In this document: in pieces, positions 46,159 through 55,346 of the stretch | How positions within the stretch are numbered: the first letter of the stretch is position 1 | How the letters are laid out: each line of letters begins with the position of its first letter | NCBI GenBank assembly: GCA_030431475.1 | Contig: JAUIJD010000001.1 | Location: forward strand, 1 to 64,000 | Direction of reading: 5' to 3' | DNA from: Verrucomicrobiia bacterium | GTDB taxonomy: Bacteria; Verrucomicrobiota; Verrucomicrobiia; Verrucomicrobiales; Akkermansiaceae | DNA: 64,000 bases | Program-made: the position numbers and the translations under genes | Notes under the pieces: model-generated | Databases searched by the model: none | What the model saw: only the letters and a program-made list of their open reading frames with translations | What the model was told of the DNA's origin: nothing

Positions 46159-47100
46159 ATGATCGAAGTCCGAGACCTTACCAAACGATTCGCCCGCCAG
46201 ACCGTCGTGCATGACCTCTCATTCAGCGTCGGCCAGGGGGAGATCGTGGGGTTTCTCGGGCCCAACGGCGCCGGCAAGACGACCACGATGCGGATGCTCA
46301 CCGGCTACCTGCCGCCGACGTCCGGCGCCATCTCGGTGGCGGGGTTCGACGTCTTCCGGCAGTCGGTCGAGGCGCGACGCCGGATCGGCTACATGCCGGA
46401 GAACGTGCCGCTCTATGACGACATGAGGGTGCGCGAGTATCTCAAGTTCCGCGCCCGACTGAAGGGGCTGTCGAACCGCGAGGCCCGCACCCGCGTCAAC
46501 GACGTGGTCGAAACCTGCGGCCTCGAACCCGTCCGCCGGAAGATGATCAAGGTGCTCTCGAAGGGGTTCCGTCAGCGGGTCGGACTCGCCGACGCCCTGA
46601 TTCACTCGCCCGATCTGCTGATCCTCGACGAGCCCACCAATGGCCTCGACCCGAACCAGATCCGCCAGATCCGCGAGCTGATCAAGCGCCTCGGCGAAAA
46701 GCACACCATCCTGCTTTCCACGCACATCCTCAGCGAGGTGGAGATGACCTGCGGCCGGGTGATCATCATCGACTCCGGCCGGATTCGCGCGGAGGACACG
46801 CCGCGGGCGCTCGTCGACAACATGCGGGCCGCCGGCAAGGTCCTGGTCGAGGTCGCGGCCGACCCGGAGGTGGTCAGCGGCGCCCTGTCCCGCCTCGACC
46901 ACGTCAAACGGGTCAGCACCCGGGAGGCTTCCGACGGCGAGGGGCGCTGGACCTGCTTCGAAGTGCTCGTCGATTCCGGCACCGACGCCCGGGAGCGCAT
47001 TCACGAGCTCATCGCCCAGAACGGGTGGCCGTTGCGGGATCTCCACCGGCACACGGCGTCGCTCGAGGACGTGTTCGTCGAGTTGACCCGCCGGGATTGA
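46159..47100 (+). CDS. ABC transporter ATP-binding protein (GldA-like)
   Basis: A 313-residue ATPase: Walker A GPNGAGKTT (34-42), signature LSKGFRQRV, Walker B LLILDEPTNG, His switch STHILSEVE. The C-terminal 90 residues form a regulatory extension with ASLEDVFVELTRR typical of ABC-2 exporters and GldA. The permease gene that normally follows is missing: the next gene is convergent and unrelated. The permease must be elsewhere, or this ATPase serves a distant partner. Divergent from sucA. Confidence 0.9.
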   Translation: MIEVRDLTKRFARQTVVHDLSFSVGQGEIVGFLGPNGAGKTTTMRMLTGYLPPTSGAISVAGFDVFRQSVEARRRIGYMPENVPLYDDMRVREYLKFRARLKGLSNREARTRVNDVVETCGLEPVRRKMIKVLSKGFRQRVGLADALIHSPDLLILDEPTNGLDPNQIRQIRELIKRLGEKHTILLSTHILSEVEMTCGRVIIIDSGRIRAEDTPRALVDNMRAAGKVLVEVAADPEVVSGALSRLDHVKRVSTREASDGEGRWTCFEVLVDSGTDARERIHELIAQNGWPLRDLHRHTASLEDVFVELTRRD

Positions 47101-47119
47101 CCCTTCGCCCCGAAGCCGG

Positions 47120-47626
47120 TCAGGGATCCCGTCGCTTTCGCCAGGCGCCGCCGGCGACCCCCAGCCCGCCGACCAGGAACAGGAGCGGAAACCAGAGCGA
47201 GTAGCCCGGAGCCTTCGATTCGCCTTCCAGGACCGCCTCGCTCGGCTCCTCGGGGTTGACGCGGCACGACGCCACCGTCCCCTGCGGATAGCGGTCGACC
47301 AGCGCCTCCGCCTTGGCCGGCGACGAACTCCACGACGCCCCCCGCAGGCGGTAGCGGGTCGATTCCAGGGCACGGTCCTCCCAGTCGTAGCGGTAAACCA
47401 CCCGGAACCGGTACTCCTGCGGCATCTCCTCCGGCCATGCGGGATCGTCGCGTCGGGACTCGATGTCCGACTCGAGGATCGCACAGGGCACCTCCGGCCA
47501 GTCGTCAATCGACCGCGCGCGATCGAAACTGCGCCACATCAGCCAACTGAAAAGCCCCCCGACGAATGCCAGGAGAAGCCCGATGAGAGTCAGGTAAACG
47601 CGGGCGCCGGTGCTCCGTGAAGCCAT
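47120..47626 (-). CDS. DUF3592 family membrane protein
   Basis: A 168-residue protein with one membrane helix near the start (TLIGLLLAFVGGLFSWLMW) and one near the end (LWFPLLFLVGGLGVAGGAW). Between them is an extracytoplasmic beta-rich domain with WPEVPCAILES, YRFRVVYRY and VASCRVNPEEPSEAVLE, typical of DUF3592. Function unknown. It converges with the ABC ATPase gene. Confidence 0.8.
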   Translation of the reverse strand: MASRSTGARVYLTLIGLLLAFVGGLFSWLMWRSFDRARSIDDWPEVPCAILESDIESRRDDPAWPEEMPQEYRFRVVYRYDWEDRALESTRYRLRGASWSSSPAKAEALVDRYPQGTVASCRVNPEEPSEAVLEGESKAPGYSLWFPLLFLVGGLGVAGGAWRKRRDP

Positions 47627-47720
47627 GCCTTCCCTTGAACCGGCCCGGGGCCTCCGCCAAGCACGATCGCATCCGGGATTTCCGCTTTTCGACGGGTCGC
47701 GCCACGGATACGAAGGCGGC

Positions 47721-48176
47721 ATGAGTTCGCTCACCACCCAGATTCAGGAAGATCTCAAGACCGCCATGAAGGCGAAGGACCGCGAACGGCTCGCCGTCAT
47801 CCGTGCCCTCAAGACCGCCCTCACCAACGCCGCGATCGAAAAGGGCGGCCTCGGCACCGAACTCGATGATGCGGAGGCCATGGCCGTCGTCCGCAAGCAG
47901 GTGAAGCAACGGCAGGACTCCGCGACCCAGTTCAAGGACGCCGGCCGGGACGAACTCGCCGCCAAGGAGGAATCCGAAATCGCCATCCTCGAGACCTACC
48001 TGCCCGCCGCGCTCTCCGCCGAAGAGGTCACGCAGCTCGTCGATGCCGCGGTGGCGGAGACGGGCGCGAGCAGCAAGGCCGACATGGGCAAGGTGATGAA
48101 GCTGGTGCAGGAGCGCGCCGCCGGCCGGGCCGATGGCCGGACGCTTTCTCAAGAGGTGGCGAAACGCCTCTCCTGA
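47721..48176 (+). CDS. GatB/YqeY domain protein
   Basis: A 151-residue YqeY-like protein: MSSLTTQIQEDLKTAMKAKD at the start, LRALKTAL-like helix, KQVKQRQDSATQFKDAGRDE, then a C-terminal RNA-binding-type helical domain with GASSKADMGKVMKLVQERAA. Related to the tail domain of GatB; its role is uncertain. Its stop overlaps the ispD start (TGATG). Confidence 0.9.
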   Translation: MSSLTTQIQEDLKTAMKAKDRERLAVIRALKTALTNAAIEKGGLGTELDDAEAMAVVRKQVKQRQDSATQFKDAGRDELAAKEESEIAILETYLPAALSAEEVTQLVDAAVAETGASSKADMGKVMKLVQERAAGRADGRTLSQEVAKRLS

Positions 48177-48835
48177 TGCGCTGCGTCGCCGTCATCGTCG
48201 CCGCCGGGCGCTCCCGGCGCATGGGCTTCGACAAGCTCGCGGCACCGCTCGACGGGGTCCCGGTGCTGCGTCGCAGCGTCGAGCGACTCATGGAGGTCCC
48301 CGAAATCGGACGCGTGGTCGCCGTGTGCGATGCCGAGCGGTTCGACACGCTGCTCTCGGGAACCTTCGCGAAGCCGCTGGACCGCGTCGACGGCGGCCGG
48401 GAGCGCCAGGACTCGGTTTTCGCCGGACTCGAGGTCCTGGGAGCCGATGACGATCTCGTCGCGGTCCACGACGGCGCGCGCCCCCTCGTGCATCCGGCCG
48501 ACGTCTCCGCGGTGATCGCGGTCGCCGCGGAGCACGGAGCCGCCACCCTCGCCCGCGCGGTCGCCGACACGCTCAAGCGCGCGGACGACGACGGCTGCAT
48601 TTCGGAGAGTGTCGATCGCGAAGCCCTGTGGGCGATGGAGACCCCCCAGGTGTTCGGCACGCAGCGGCTTCTGGCGGCCTACGAAGCGATCCGTCGAGAC
48701 GGCCGACGGGTCACCGACGAGGTTTCGGCACTGCAGGCGGCGGGCGACCCCGTCCGCATCGTTGCCTCCACCCGTCCCAATCCCAAGATCACGGTGCCGG
48801 CCGACCTCGAACTCGCCGGCGCCCTGCTGGACTGA
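48176..48835 (+). CDS. ispD: 2-C-methyl-D-erythritol 4-phosphate cytidylyltransferase
   Basis: A 219-residue nucleotidyltransferase of the MEP isoprenoid pathway, making CDP-ME from MEP and CTP. Signatures: VAVIVAAGRSRRMGFDKLAA, GGRERQDSVFAGL, VAVHDGARPLVHP and ETPQVFGTQRL, followed by TDEVSALQAAGDPVRIV. Length fits. It is translationally linked to yqeY-like and M16 genes (TGATG overlaps at both ends). ispF is not adjacent. Confidence 0.95.
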   Translation: MRCVAVIVAAGRSRRMGFDKLAAPLDGVPVLRRSVERLMEVPEIGRVVAVCDAERFDTLLSGTFAKPLDRVDGGRERQDSVFAGLEVLGADDDLVAVHDGARPLVHPADVSAVIAVAAEHGAATLARAVADTLKRADDDGCISESVDREALWAMETPQVFGTQRLLAAYEAIRRDGRRVTDEVSALQAAGDPVRIVASTRPNPKITVPADLELAGALLD

Positions 48836-50064
48836 TGCGCGCCCGCTACCACGTTCATCGTACTGCGCCGGGTTTCCGGATCGCGATCGCGACCCTGCCC
48901 CAGAGCGAGTGCGTCACGCTTTCGGTGCACGTTCCCGCAGGGGGGCGCGACGACCCGCGCGAACGCGCCGGGCTCGCCCACTTCGTCGAGCACATGATCT
49001 TCAAGGGCACCACCCGCCGGGACGCCCGCGCGATCAGCCTCGAAACCGAGGACATCGGCGCCTCGCTGAATGCCTTCACCTCCGAAGACCAGACCGTCTA
49101 CGAAGCCCGTGGCGACGCGGAGTCGCTGGGAACCCTGGCCGACATCCTCACCGACATCGTCTGGCACTCGACCTTTCCCGAAAAGGAGATCGACCTCGAG
49201 CGAGGCGTGATCGCCGAGGAGATCGTGATGTATCACGAAAGTCCCGCCGACCACATCGGCGACCTGATGTCCTCGGCTCTCTGGAGTCCCCACCCCCTCG
49301 GCGCCCCGATTTCGGGCACCCTCGACAGCATCGGAGGGATCGGCCGCAACGAGCTCCTCGGGTTCACCCGCCTTCACCACCACCGCGACGATCTGGTGAT
49401 CTCCGTCGCCGGTCCCCAGGAGCCCCCGGAGATCCTCTCGCTGCTCGAGCCGTTGCTTCCGAACGGGCTGACGGCCCCGGCGGCCCTCCCGTATCCGGAA
49501 CCGCTCGACGGCCCCCGGACGCTCCGCGAACCCCGCGAAACCGCCCAGGTCCAGCTGGCGCTCGGTTTCCGCTGCTTCGGCCGACGCGACCCGAGGCGCC
49601 ACGCGCTGCGACTGCTCTCGACCATTCTCGGCGAGGGCGCGAGTTCCCGGCTGTTTCAGATCCTGCGTGAGGAACGCGGTCTATGCTACCATGTCGCGTC
49701 GGACGTCGTGCTGCTGGAAGACACCGGCGCGCTCGAGATCCACGCCGGACTGGAGCCCGCCTCGCGCGACGAGGCGCTCGACGCCATCCGTCACGAGCTC
49801 GCGCTCCTGGCGAGCCGCGGCCCTTCCGATGCCGAGATGCGGCGCGCCAAGCGACTCCACCGCTCCCAGATGCGGGCCGGACTGGAGACCACCGCCGCGC
49901 ATGCCGCCTGGGCCGGAGAATCGCTGCTTCAGCACGACGAGATCCCGTCGCCGGAGCAGGTTGTCAGCCGCATCGAAGCGGTGAAGGCTTCCGAAGTGCA
50001 GGAAGTGGCGCAGCAATTCCTCACCGCCGATCGCGAGGCGATGGCCGAAATCCACCCGGCCTGA
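48835..50064 (+). CDS. M16 family zinc peptidase
   Basis: A 409-residue single-chain pitrilysin-type peptidase. The inverted zinc motif HFVEH lies at 49-53 and the third ligand Glu in a GVIAEEIVMYHE block about 75 residues later. The C-terminal M16 half contains LGEGASSRLFQILREERGLCY, the Arg/Tyr substrate-binding pair. It would degrade peptides, probably in the cytoplasm or periplasm; no signal peptide is visible. Start overlaps the ispD stop. Confidence 0.92.
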   Translation: MRARYHVHRTAPGFRIAIATLPQSECVTLSVHVPAGGRDDPRERAGLAHFVEHMIFKGTTRRDARAISLETEDIGASLNAFTSEDQTVYEARGDAESLGTLADILTDIVWHSTFPEKEIDLERGVIAEEIVMYHESPADHIGDLMSSALWSPHPLGAPISGTLDSIGGIGRNELLGFTRLHHHRDDLVISVAGPQEPPEILSLLEPLLPNGLTAPAALPYPEPLDGPRTLREPRETAQVQLALGFRCFGRRDPRRHALRLLSTILGEGASSRLFQILREERGLCYHVASDVVLLEDTGALEIHAGLEPASRDEALDAIRHELALLASRGPSDAEMRRAKRLHRSQMRAGLETTAAHAAWAGESLLQHDEIPSPEQVVSRIEAVKASEVQEVAQQFLTADREAMAEIHPA

Positions 50065-50069
50065 ACGGG

Positions 50070-51152
50070 TCAGTCGAACTCGTTCTCGTCCGTGTACTTC
50101 TCCGCCGCCATCCCGGTGTAGGCGCGCCCCTTGTAGATCATGGTGAAACGGCCACCCGTTTCCTCCGCCATCTCCAGCATGGCCCGTGCCTCGGAACCCG
50201 GCTCCTCCATCGCGAAGGTGTCGATCGGTACCGCCGTCGGATTCATCTCGTCGACGCGGTTGAGCACATCGGTCAGGTCCGAAGGCTCCCCATCCGACAG
50301 CAGGTAGATCACGTCCGGCACCGGCCGCATCGAGAGCGCCATCTTCAGCGGCGAATACCAGACGGTGCCGTTGCCGACCCCGGTGCTCCGGATCCGCTCC
50401 GCGAAAACCTGCTTGGTCCGCTCGGTCGAGACGTGCCAGGGCACCGGCGGCGTCTCGTTCAAGCCGTTCCACCCCTTGTCCGCCGCGTTGGGCCCTTCGG
50501 TGTCGATCGTCCACGCCGTGTGGGAAAAGAAGATGACATTGAAGTTCATGCCCTCCTTCAATGCATTGATCGAGCGGGTCAGTTCCTTCTTCAACGCGTC
50601 GAGGCGCGTGCCGCCCTGCTCGGTGTTCGACCGCATCGACTCCGAGTAGTCGACGAGATACACGACGCGCCGTCCCTTGCGCGGTGTTCCGAAGAACGAA
50701 GAGCCGCCTCCACCATCGCCGTCCCCGTCGTCCGATCCGAAGCCCGCGGCGAAGTCGTCGTCCATGCCGAACGGCGTCACGGGATCGACCACTTCCGGCA
50801 TCGGCACCGCCACCGGCGCCTCCACCGCCGACGCGATCACCCTCGCCATCGACGAACTCGAGCTGGCCGGCTTCGGCTTCAACCCGGCGGCCAGGTCGGG
50901 CCGATCGACCGGATTCTCCTCAGGCGGCGTGGGAGGCGCGTAGGTGACGATCGTCTCCGGCTCCGAGAAATCCGGCAGGATGGCGATCAACCAAAGCACC
51001 GCCGCGATCAACACGACCACGATCACCGCCACGACCAACGACTGGATCGTGTCGGCGCGCCGCTGCCGCTCGATGACGGAGTCGAGCTGGTGGATCACCG
51101 CCTCGGACGGTGCCTCGGTGGTGTAGAGCGTGGGTTGGGACGGATCGTTCAT
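50070..51152 (-). CDS. membrane-anchored VWA domain protein
   Basis: A 360-residue protein with a cytoplasmic N-terminus, one membrane helix (about 38-60), a Pro/Ser-rich linker, a Gly/Asp-rich stretch (DDGDGDGGGG) and a VWA domain. The MIDAS motif D168-Y-S-E-S172 is intact and later SDGEPSDLTD supplies the acidic ligand. It is 60 bases downstream of a large lipoprotein gene on the same strand. Role unknown; VWA domains usually mediate metal-dependent protein contacts. Confidence 0.8.
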   Translation of the reverse strand: MNDPSQPTLYTTEAPSEAVIHQLDSVIERQRRADTIQSLVVAVIVVVLIAAVLWLIAILPDFSEPETIVTYAPPTPPEENPVDRPDLAAGLKPKPASSSSSMARVIASAVEAPVAVPMPEVVDPVTPFGMDDDFAAGFGSDDGDGDGGGGSSFFGTPRKGRRVVYLVDYSESMRSNTEQGGTRLDALKKELTRSINALKEGMNFNVIFFSHTAWTIDTEGPNAADKGWNGLNETPPVPWHVSTERTKQVFAERIRSTGVGNGTVWYSPLKMALSMRPVPDVIYLLSDGEPSDLTDVLNRVDEMNPTAVPIDTFAMEEPGSEARAMLEMAEETGGRFTMIYKGRAYTGMAAEKYTDENEFD

Positions 51153-51212
51153 CCGGGGTTTTCGGGAGGGCAACACATTCGGCGGTGCCCGGCGAGCGAA
51201 ACCATCGGCGGC

Positions 51213-53414
51213 TCACCGCAGGTGGAAGTGCAGCGTCGCTCGACGCATGCCGTTCTCACGACGCTCGTGGACCGTGATCGACTGGAACTCCTCGAGGGAC
51301 GCGAGGCCTTCCATCGCCCGCGGAAGGTTCTTGCGGAATTCCTCGGCGTCGCCGCCCCCTCCCATGATCTCGTCGCCGTTCTTCTCGACGATCTTCAGGG
51401 CCTCCTCGACGTAGGCACGCAGCACATCGAGATCCAGCTTCGCCCACAGCCCCTTGCGTCCCTCGCTGCCGCCCGCCTCCGCCATCAGGTCGAGGGCCTG
51501 CGTCTTGGAGGTCGAGGCCAGGAACCAGTCATCGCTGACCGTCACCGACGGCTTCAGGTCATCGGAGTAGGCCAGCGCATCGAAATACCAGGTCACGATG
51601 TCGTCCTTCTGGGAGTTCGTGGGATCGAGCATGTGCAGGTCGAGATCTCCCATCTCGTTTGCGGTGGCGAGCATGGCACGCACGGCTTCATCGATCTTCT
51701 TCCACGACTCCTGCAGCCGGGCCCGCTCTTCCACGGGCGCGACGTAGGACATCCGGGGGAAGCGCCCTTCCTCGACAACGCCCGCCGGCACGCCGGGGAT
51801 GGGCGGGAAGCCGGCCTTCAGATCCACGACGAATGCCGACTCGTCCCCCAGCCCGTTCTCCATCGCCGCGAGACCGTCCCACAGCTTCAGGAGGTCCTCC
51901 CGGAACATGCCGTCAAACATCTCGAAGCCCCCCTTGACCTGGGCGAGCTCCTCGCTCTCGACATCGAGCCGCGCGAGGTGACCGGCGGTCGCATAGGCGG
52001 TCTCGACCAGCAGTTCGATCAGGTCCGACGCCTTCTCTTCGTAGTCGGCGTTGCCGGTCCAGTTGGCGAAGAACAGCACGTCCTCGCCATCGCCCAACGA
52101 CTCGAGGCGGTGCGGCGACTCGAAGTCGAGCGCTCCCTGATCCCCTCCGCCGAAGAGATCGAAACGGGCACCCCCGTCGAGGCTGATCACGGCGCCGAGC
52201 GTCGACGGATCGTAGAGATCCAGCAGCGCCTGCTCGCGCTGACCCACCATGTCGAGGAGGGCCGCCAGTTCGCGGGTGTCGCCGAAGCCTTCCACGCCCT
52301 TGATCCCGTCACGGCAGCCTTCCGCGATCTGCTTCAGTCCGGTGCCGACGGACTTCTCCAGCATGCCCTCGTCGCCGAACACGAAACCATGAACCTTCGA
52401 ATCCTTGAAGCCGTCGATGAACGACACCCGGTCGTCCGCCACCAGCGAGCTGCTCACGTCGTCCGCCACCGGGCAACCCTCGACGGAGCCCCCGAGGTAG
52501 ATCAGCAGGTAGTCATCGAGCCGACCCACGCAGGCCACGATCTCTTTCTCGCGAAGGGCGGCGAGGATGCGATCGACGTTCTCGGTGCCGACCATCTCGT
52601 CCATCTCCTCCCGGTCCTGCTCCGCCTGCTCGGCGAGCATCTCGCCCTTGTAGCGATTGCCGCTGAAGCTGGCGCCGCCCTTCTCAAAATCCACCGGCTC
52701 GGCACCCTCGGCGGCCATGCCGAGAAGGTCGCGCAGCTGCTGCTCGGCCATTCCCATCTGCTCCTCGTCGGTGATCCGCAGCCCGGCCAGCACCGGCGGC
52801 AGCTCAGCCCCTTCGATCTGGGGCATGAAGCGGCCGACATCGCCGACGAGGGCCTCGAGCCACGCGTCGTCATCCACGCCTTCGACCCCTCCCTCGATGT
52901 CACCGTTCACGGCGCCCTCGGCAAAGGCCCGGGCGAGCACCCGGAACTGGTGATAGCTCATCCGCGTCTGGACCTCGTTGACGGCCTCGATCTGCGTGCC
53001 GAGACCGGCACCGAACGCCAGGAACATCTCGGTCCCGAGAAAGGGCTCGGCCTGGGCTGCTCCTTCGGCCACCTGGTCCTGCGGGTCGGCGCCCTCCTCC
53101 TCTTCCACCACCTTCCGGGCGAACTGCCAGACGTCCAACTCGGCGAGATTCCGCACCATGCCGGCTCCGTCATAGATCGCCATGAAAAGCTCGGCGTCCG
53201 GCGCCAGATGACCGGCGAAACCGAGCATTCCGGCCCGCTCCTCCGGGCTCAGCGCAGACACCGACGGAGGAAGAACCTCCTCGACGCCCTCCTTGATGAT
53301 CTCCGCGACCCCTTCCCCGCCCCCGGCGGACTCGGGCGCCTGCTTGTCGTCGCATGAGGCGAGCAGGAAGAACGGGACGGGCAGCAGCAGGACAGGAGCG
53401 CGGAGCAGTTTCAT
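51213..53414 (-). CDS. large lipoprotein, unknown function
   Basis: A 733-residue lipoprotein: signal ending FFLLASC (Cys19). The mature protein is acidic and mixed alpha/beta, with recurring segments of about 200 residues that look alike in layout (FLGTEMFLAFGAGL, DDYLLIYLGG, DVLFFANWTG, SDDWFLASTSKTQA). The pattern recalls DUF3352-type repeats, without a firm match. Shared strand and a 60-base gap suggest co-expression with the VWA gene. Function unknown. Confidence 0.65.
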   Translation of the reverse strand: MKLLRAPVLLLPVPFFLLASCDDKQAPESAGGGEGVAEIIKEGVEEVLPPSVSALSPEERAGMLGFAGHLAPDAELFMAIYDGAGMVRNLAELDVWQFARKVVEEEEGADPQDQVAEGAAQAEPFLGTEMFLAFGAGLGTQIEAVNEVQTRMSYHQFRVLARAFAEGAVNGDIEGGVEGVDDDAWLEALVGDVGRFMPQIEGAELPPVLAGLRITDEEQMGMAEQQLRDLLGMAAEGAEPVDFEKGGASFSGNRYKGEMLAEQAEQDREEMDEMVGTENVDRILAALREKEIVACVGRLDDYLLIYLGGSVEGCPVADDVSSSLVADDRVSFIDGFKDSKVHGFVFGDEGMLEKSVGTGLKQIAEGCRDGIKGVEGFGDTRELAALLDMVGQREQALLDLYDPSTLGAVISLDGGARFDLFGGGDQGALDFESPHRLESLGDGEDVLFFANWTGNADYEEKASDLIELLVETAYATAGHLARLDVESEELAQVKGGFEMFDGMFREDLLKLWDGLAAMENGLGDESAFVVDLKAGFPPIPGVPAGVVEEGRFPRMSYVAPVEERARLQESWKKIDEAVRAMLATANEMGDLDLHMLDPTNSQKDDIVTWYFDALAYSDDLKPSVTVSDDWFLASTSKTQALDLMAEAGGSEGRKGLWAKLDLDVLRAYVEEALKIVEKNGDEIMGGGGDAEEFRKNLPRAMEGLASLEEFQSITVHERRENGMRRATLHFHLR

Positions 53415-53573
53415 AACCACCCGCAGCCTAGGGAGCGCCCCCACGGACGGGCAATTCCAATTCCCGTGGAATTGAGGAACGGCGGGACGGCGCCCCCGAT
53501 CTTCTTCCCCCGTTCCAACAGTCGGGTGTTGCGGGGATTTCGGTCCTGTGACACCGTCCGGCGCCCCGCGATC

Positions 53574-54581
53574 ATGTCGAAGACGACCTCCTTCCTGACC
53601 TCCAGCGACCGTTTCCCATTCGATCTCGTCCGTCCTCACCTCGAGCTGGTGGAGCAATCGATCCGGGAGCAGGTGCGTGCCTTCGACCCGGCGGTCGAGC
53701 CGTACGTGAGCTACGTCTGCAACACCTCCGGCAAACGAATCCGCCCGGCGCTCTCGGTCCTGATCGGCGGCGCGCTCGGGGAGGCCGGTGCCGACCACCG
53801 CAAGATCGGCGTGATCCTCGAGCTCATCCACATGGCGACGCTGGTCCACGACGACATCATCGACGGCGCCGTGACCCGCCGCATGGTGCCCACCGCCAAC
53901 GCAAAGTGGGGCAACGGCCTCTCAGTGCTGCTCGGAGATGCTCTTTTCTCGCACGCTCTGGCGCTTGCCACCGACTTCGACGACATCGCGATCTGCCGCA
54001 AGGTGGGCAAGGCATCGCGCGAGGTGTGCGAAGGCGAGATCGTCCAGACCCAGCGCCGCTTCGACCTCAGCCTGACCAAGGCCGACTACTTCCGCATCAT
54101 CGAGATGAAGACCGGCGCGCTCTTCGCCGCCGCCACCGGAATTTCGGCCGCGCTCTCGGGGGCCGACGAGGAGACCGAACGCCGACTTTACCACTACGGC
54201 CTGCGGCTCGGCACGGTCTATCAGATCTACGACGACTGCCTCGACATCGTCGGCAGCGAGGACCACGTCGGCAAGACGCTCCGGACCGACCTTGAGAAGG
54301 GCAAGCTGACCCTGCCCATCCTCAACCTGCTCGAATCGGCCTCCGAAAGCCAGCGCACCAAGCTCAACAAGCGCATCATCGAGCAGGAACCACTCGACCT
54401 GACCGTGCTCGTCGGCATCGCCGAGTACGAGGGCGCCATCGAGTCGGCCGTCGACACGGCGATCGGCATGCTCGACCAGTGCCGCGAGGACCTCTCGGTC
54501 CTGCCGGACAACGAGTCGACCGCCGCCCTGCACCAGATCACCCGCTTCCTCGAGTCGCTGCTCGTGAAGTGCCGCCGCTGA
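53574..54581 (+). CDS. polyprenyl (octaprenyl-type) diphosphate synthase
   Basis: A 335-residue trans-prenyltransferase making the side chain of a quinone. The first Asp-rich motif is DDIID (93-97, in LVHDDIIDGAV), the second YQIYDDCLDIVG. GKRIRPAL near residue 53 binds diphosphate. The residue pattern before the first motif (IHMATLVHDD) has small side chains, consistent with long products. The gene converges on a DUF4136-like gene; a branched palindrome lies between. Confidence 0.92.
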   Translation: MSKTTSFLTSSDRFPFDLVRPHLELVEQSIREQVRAFDPAVEPYVSYVCNTSGKRIRPALSVLIGGALGEAGADHRKIGVILELIHMATLVHDDIIDGAVTRRMVPTANAKWGNGLSVLLGDALFSHALALATDFDDIAICRKVGKASREVCEGEIVQTQRRFDLSLTKADYFRIIEMKTGALFAAATGISAALSGADEETERRLYHYGLRLGTVYQIYDDCLDIVGSEDHVGKTLRTDLEKGKLTLPILNLLESASESQRTKLNKRIIEQEPLDLTVLVGIAEYEGAIESAVDTAIGMLDQCREDLSVLPDNESTAALHQITRFLESLLVKCRR

Positions 54582-54583
54582 GC

Positions 54584-54735
54584 GGCCGGTGGCGCGAGGC
54601 TCTGCCTTGCGGGAGCCGGACGAAGCGATGCTTCGTCCTCCACCGGACCGGCCAAGGACGCGGCACCGCCGCGTCCACCCCTCGCAAGACGGAGCCTTGC
54701 GCCACCCTTTCCCAGGGCCACGCGTGGCCGCCCAG
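54584..54735. repeat. branched nested palindrome between convergent genes
   Basis: Outer stem GGTGGCGC (54588-54595) with GCGCCACC (54699-54706), extended by AGGCTCTGCCTTGCG paired imperfectly with CGCAAGACGGAGCCT. Two inner perfect hairpins lie within it: GGACGAAGC-gat-GCTTCGTCC-like (54618-54638) and GGACGCGGC-acc-GCCGCGTCC (54656-54676). A further GGCCACGCGTGGCC follows near 54718. It would fold into a clover-like structure in either strand and probably ends transcription from both sides. Confidence 0.75.
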
Positions 54736-54741
54736 CGGGGA

Positions 54742-55287
54742 TCAGCCCTTGAAGAAGTCCATCAGCGCCTGGCCGACGGCCGCCTCGACCCGGTCCGAAC
54801 GCCGGTCGTCGGAGACACCCGTCACCACGTCTCCCTGCGCGTAGTTTCGGTAGACGAGTTCGTTGGTCTTGGCGTCGATCACGTCGACCACAATCGCCGC
54901 ACTGCGGAAGTAGTCCGGCCGCTTGCTCTCGACCACGCCGACGTCGTGCGCGCGCTCGGCGATCTGCGTCCCGTCGCGGCCGTAGCCGAAGAAGTCGTCG
55001 TAGCTCGCGGTCATTGCCGGCTCCTGATAGATCACCATGTAGGCGACGATCAGATCGGCGTCTCCGCCACCCCACGACTTGCCGTTGGCGGTGAACTGCT
55101 GTTTCAGCGAACGCTGGATCATGCCGTGGACCTTGCGCTCGGTCGCATCGGAGAAGGACGAGTTCGGGTTGGCCTGGATCAGGCGCGCCGAATCGTAGCC
55201 CCGGCTGTTGCCGCGGGGCATGTCGACCTTGTTGGCGCAGGAGGCGGCGAGCAGCGCGACCAGGGGAAGGAGCAATCGAAGCGTCAT
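54742..55287 (-). CDS. DUF4136-like lipoprotein
   Basis: A 181-residue lipoprotein (LLAASC, Cys17). The layout fits DUF4136: an N-terminal Tyr/Ala strand (RGYDSARLIQANPN), a helix with RKVHGMIQRSLKQQF, then DADLIVAYMVIYQ and the late GDVVTGVSDDRRSDRVEAAVGQALMDFF. Family function unknown; the proteins are envelope-associated. It is followed downstream by the branched palindrome and preceded by another gene on the same strand about 60 bases away. Confidence 0.75.
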   Translation of the reverse strand: MTLRLLLPLVALLAASCANKVDMPRGNSRGYDSARLIQANPNSSFSDATERKVHGMIQRSLKQQFTANGKSWGGGDADLIVAYMVIYQEPAMTASYDDFFGYGRDGTQIAERAHDVGVVESKRPDYFRSAAIVVDVIDAKTNELVYRNYAQGDVVTGVSDDRRSDRVEAAVGQALMDFFKG

Positions 55288-55346
55288 GGATCAGTAGCTA
55301 TCAGTCGAAGGAATCGGATGACAAGGGGTTTGGCGCCCGGGGATGT

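Noticed and set aside
49683-53357. A 1224-codon open frame on the plus strand opposite the VWA and large lipoprotein genes
   Set aside because: It is rich in Arg, His and Pro with no domain pattern, and mirrors two convincing minus-strand genes. High GC keeps the opposite frame open.
54584-54735. Clover-shaped palindrome as a possible tRNA
   Set aside because: It lacks a T-arm consensus, an anticodon loop of seven bases and an acceptor end; stems are too symmetrical.
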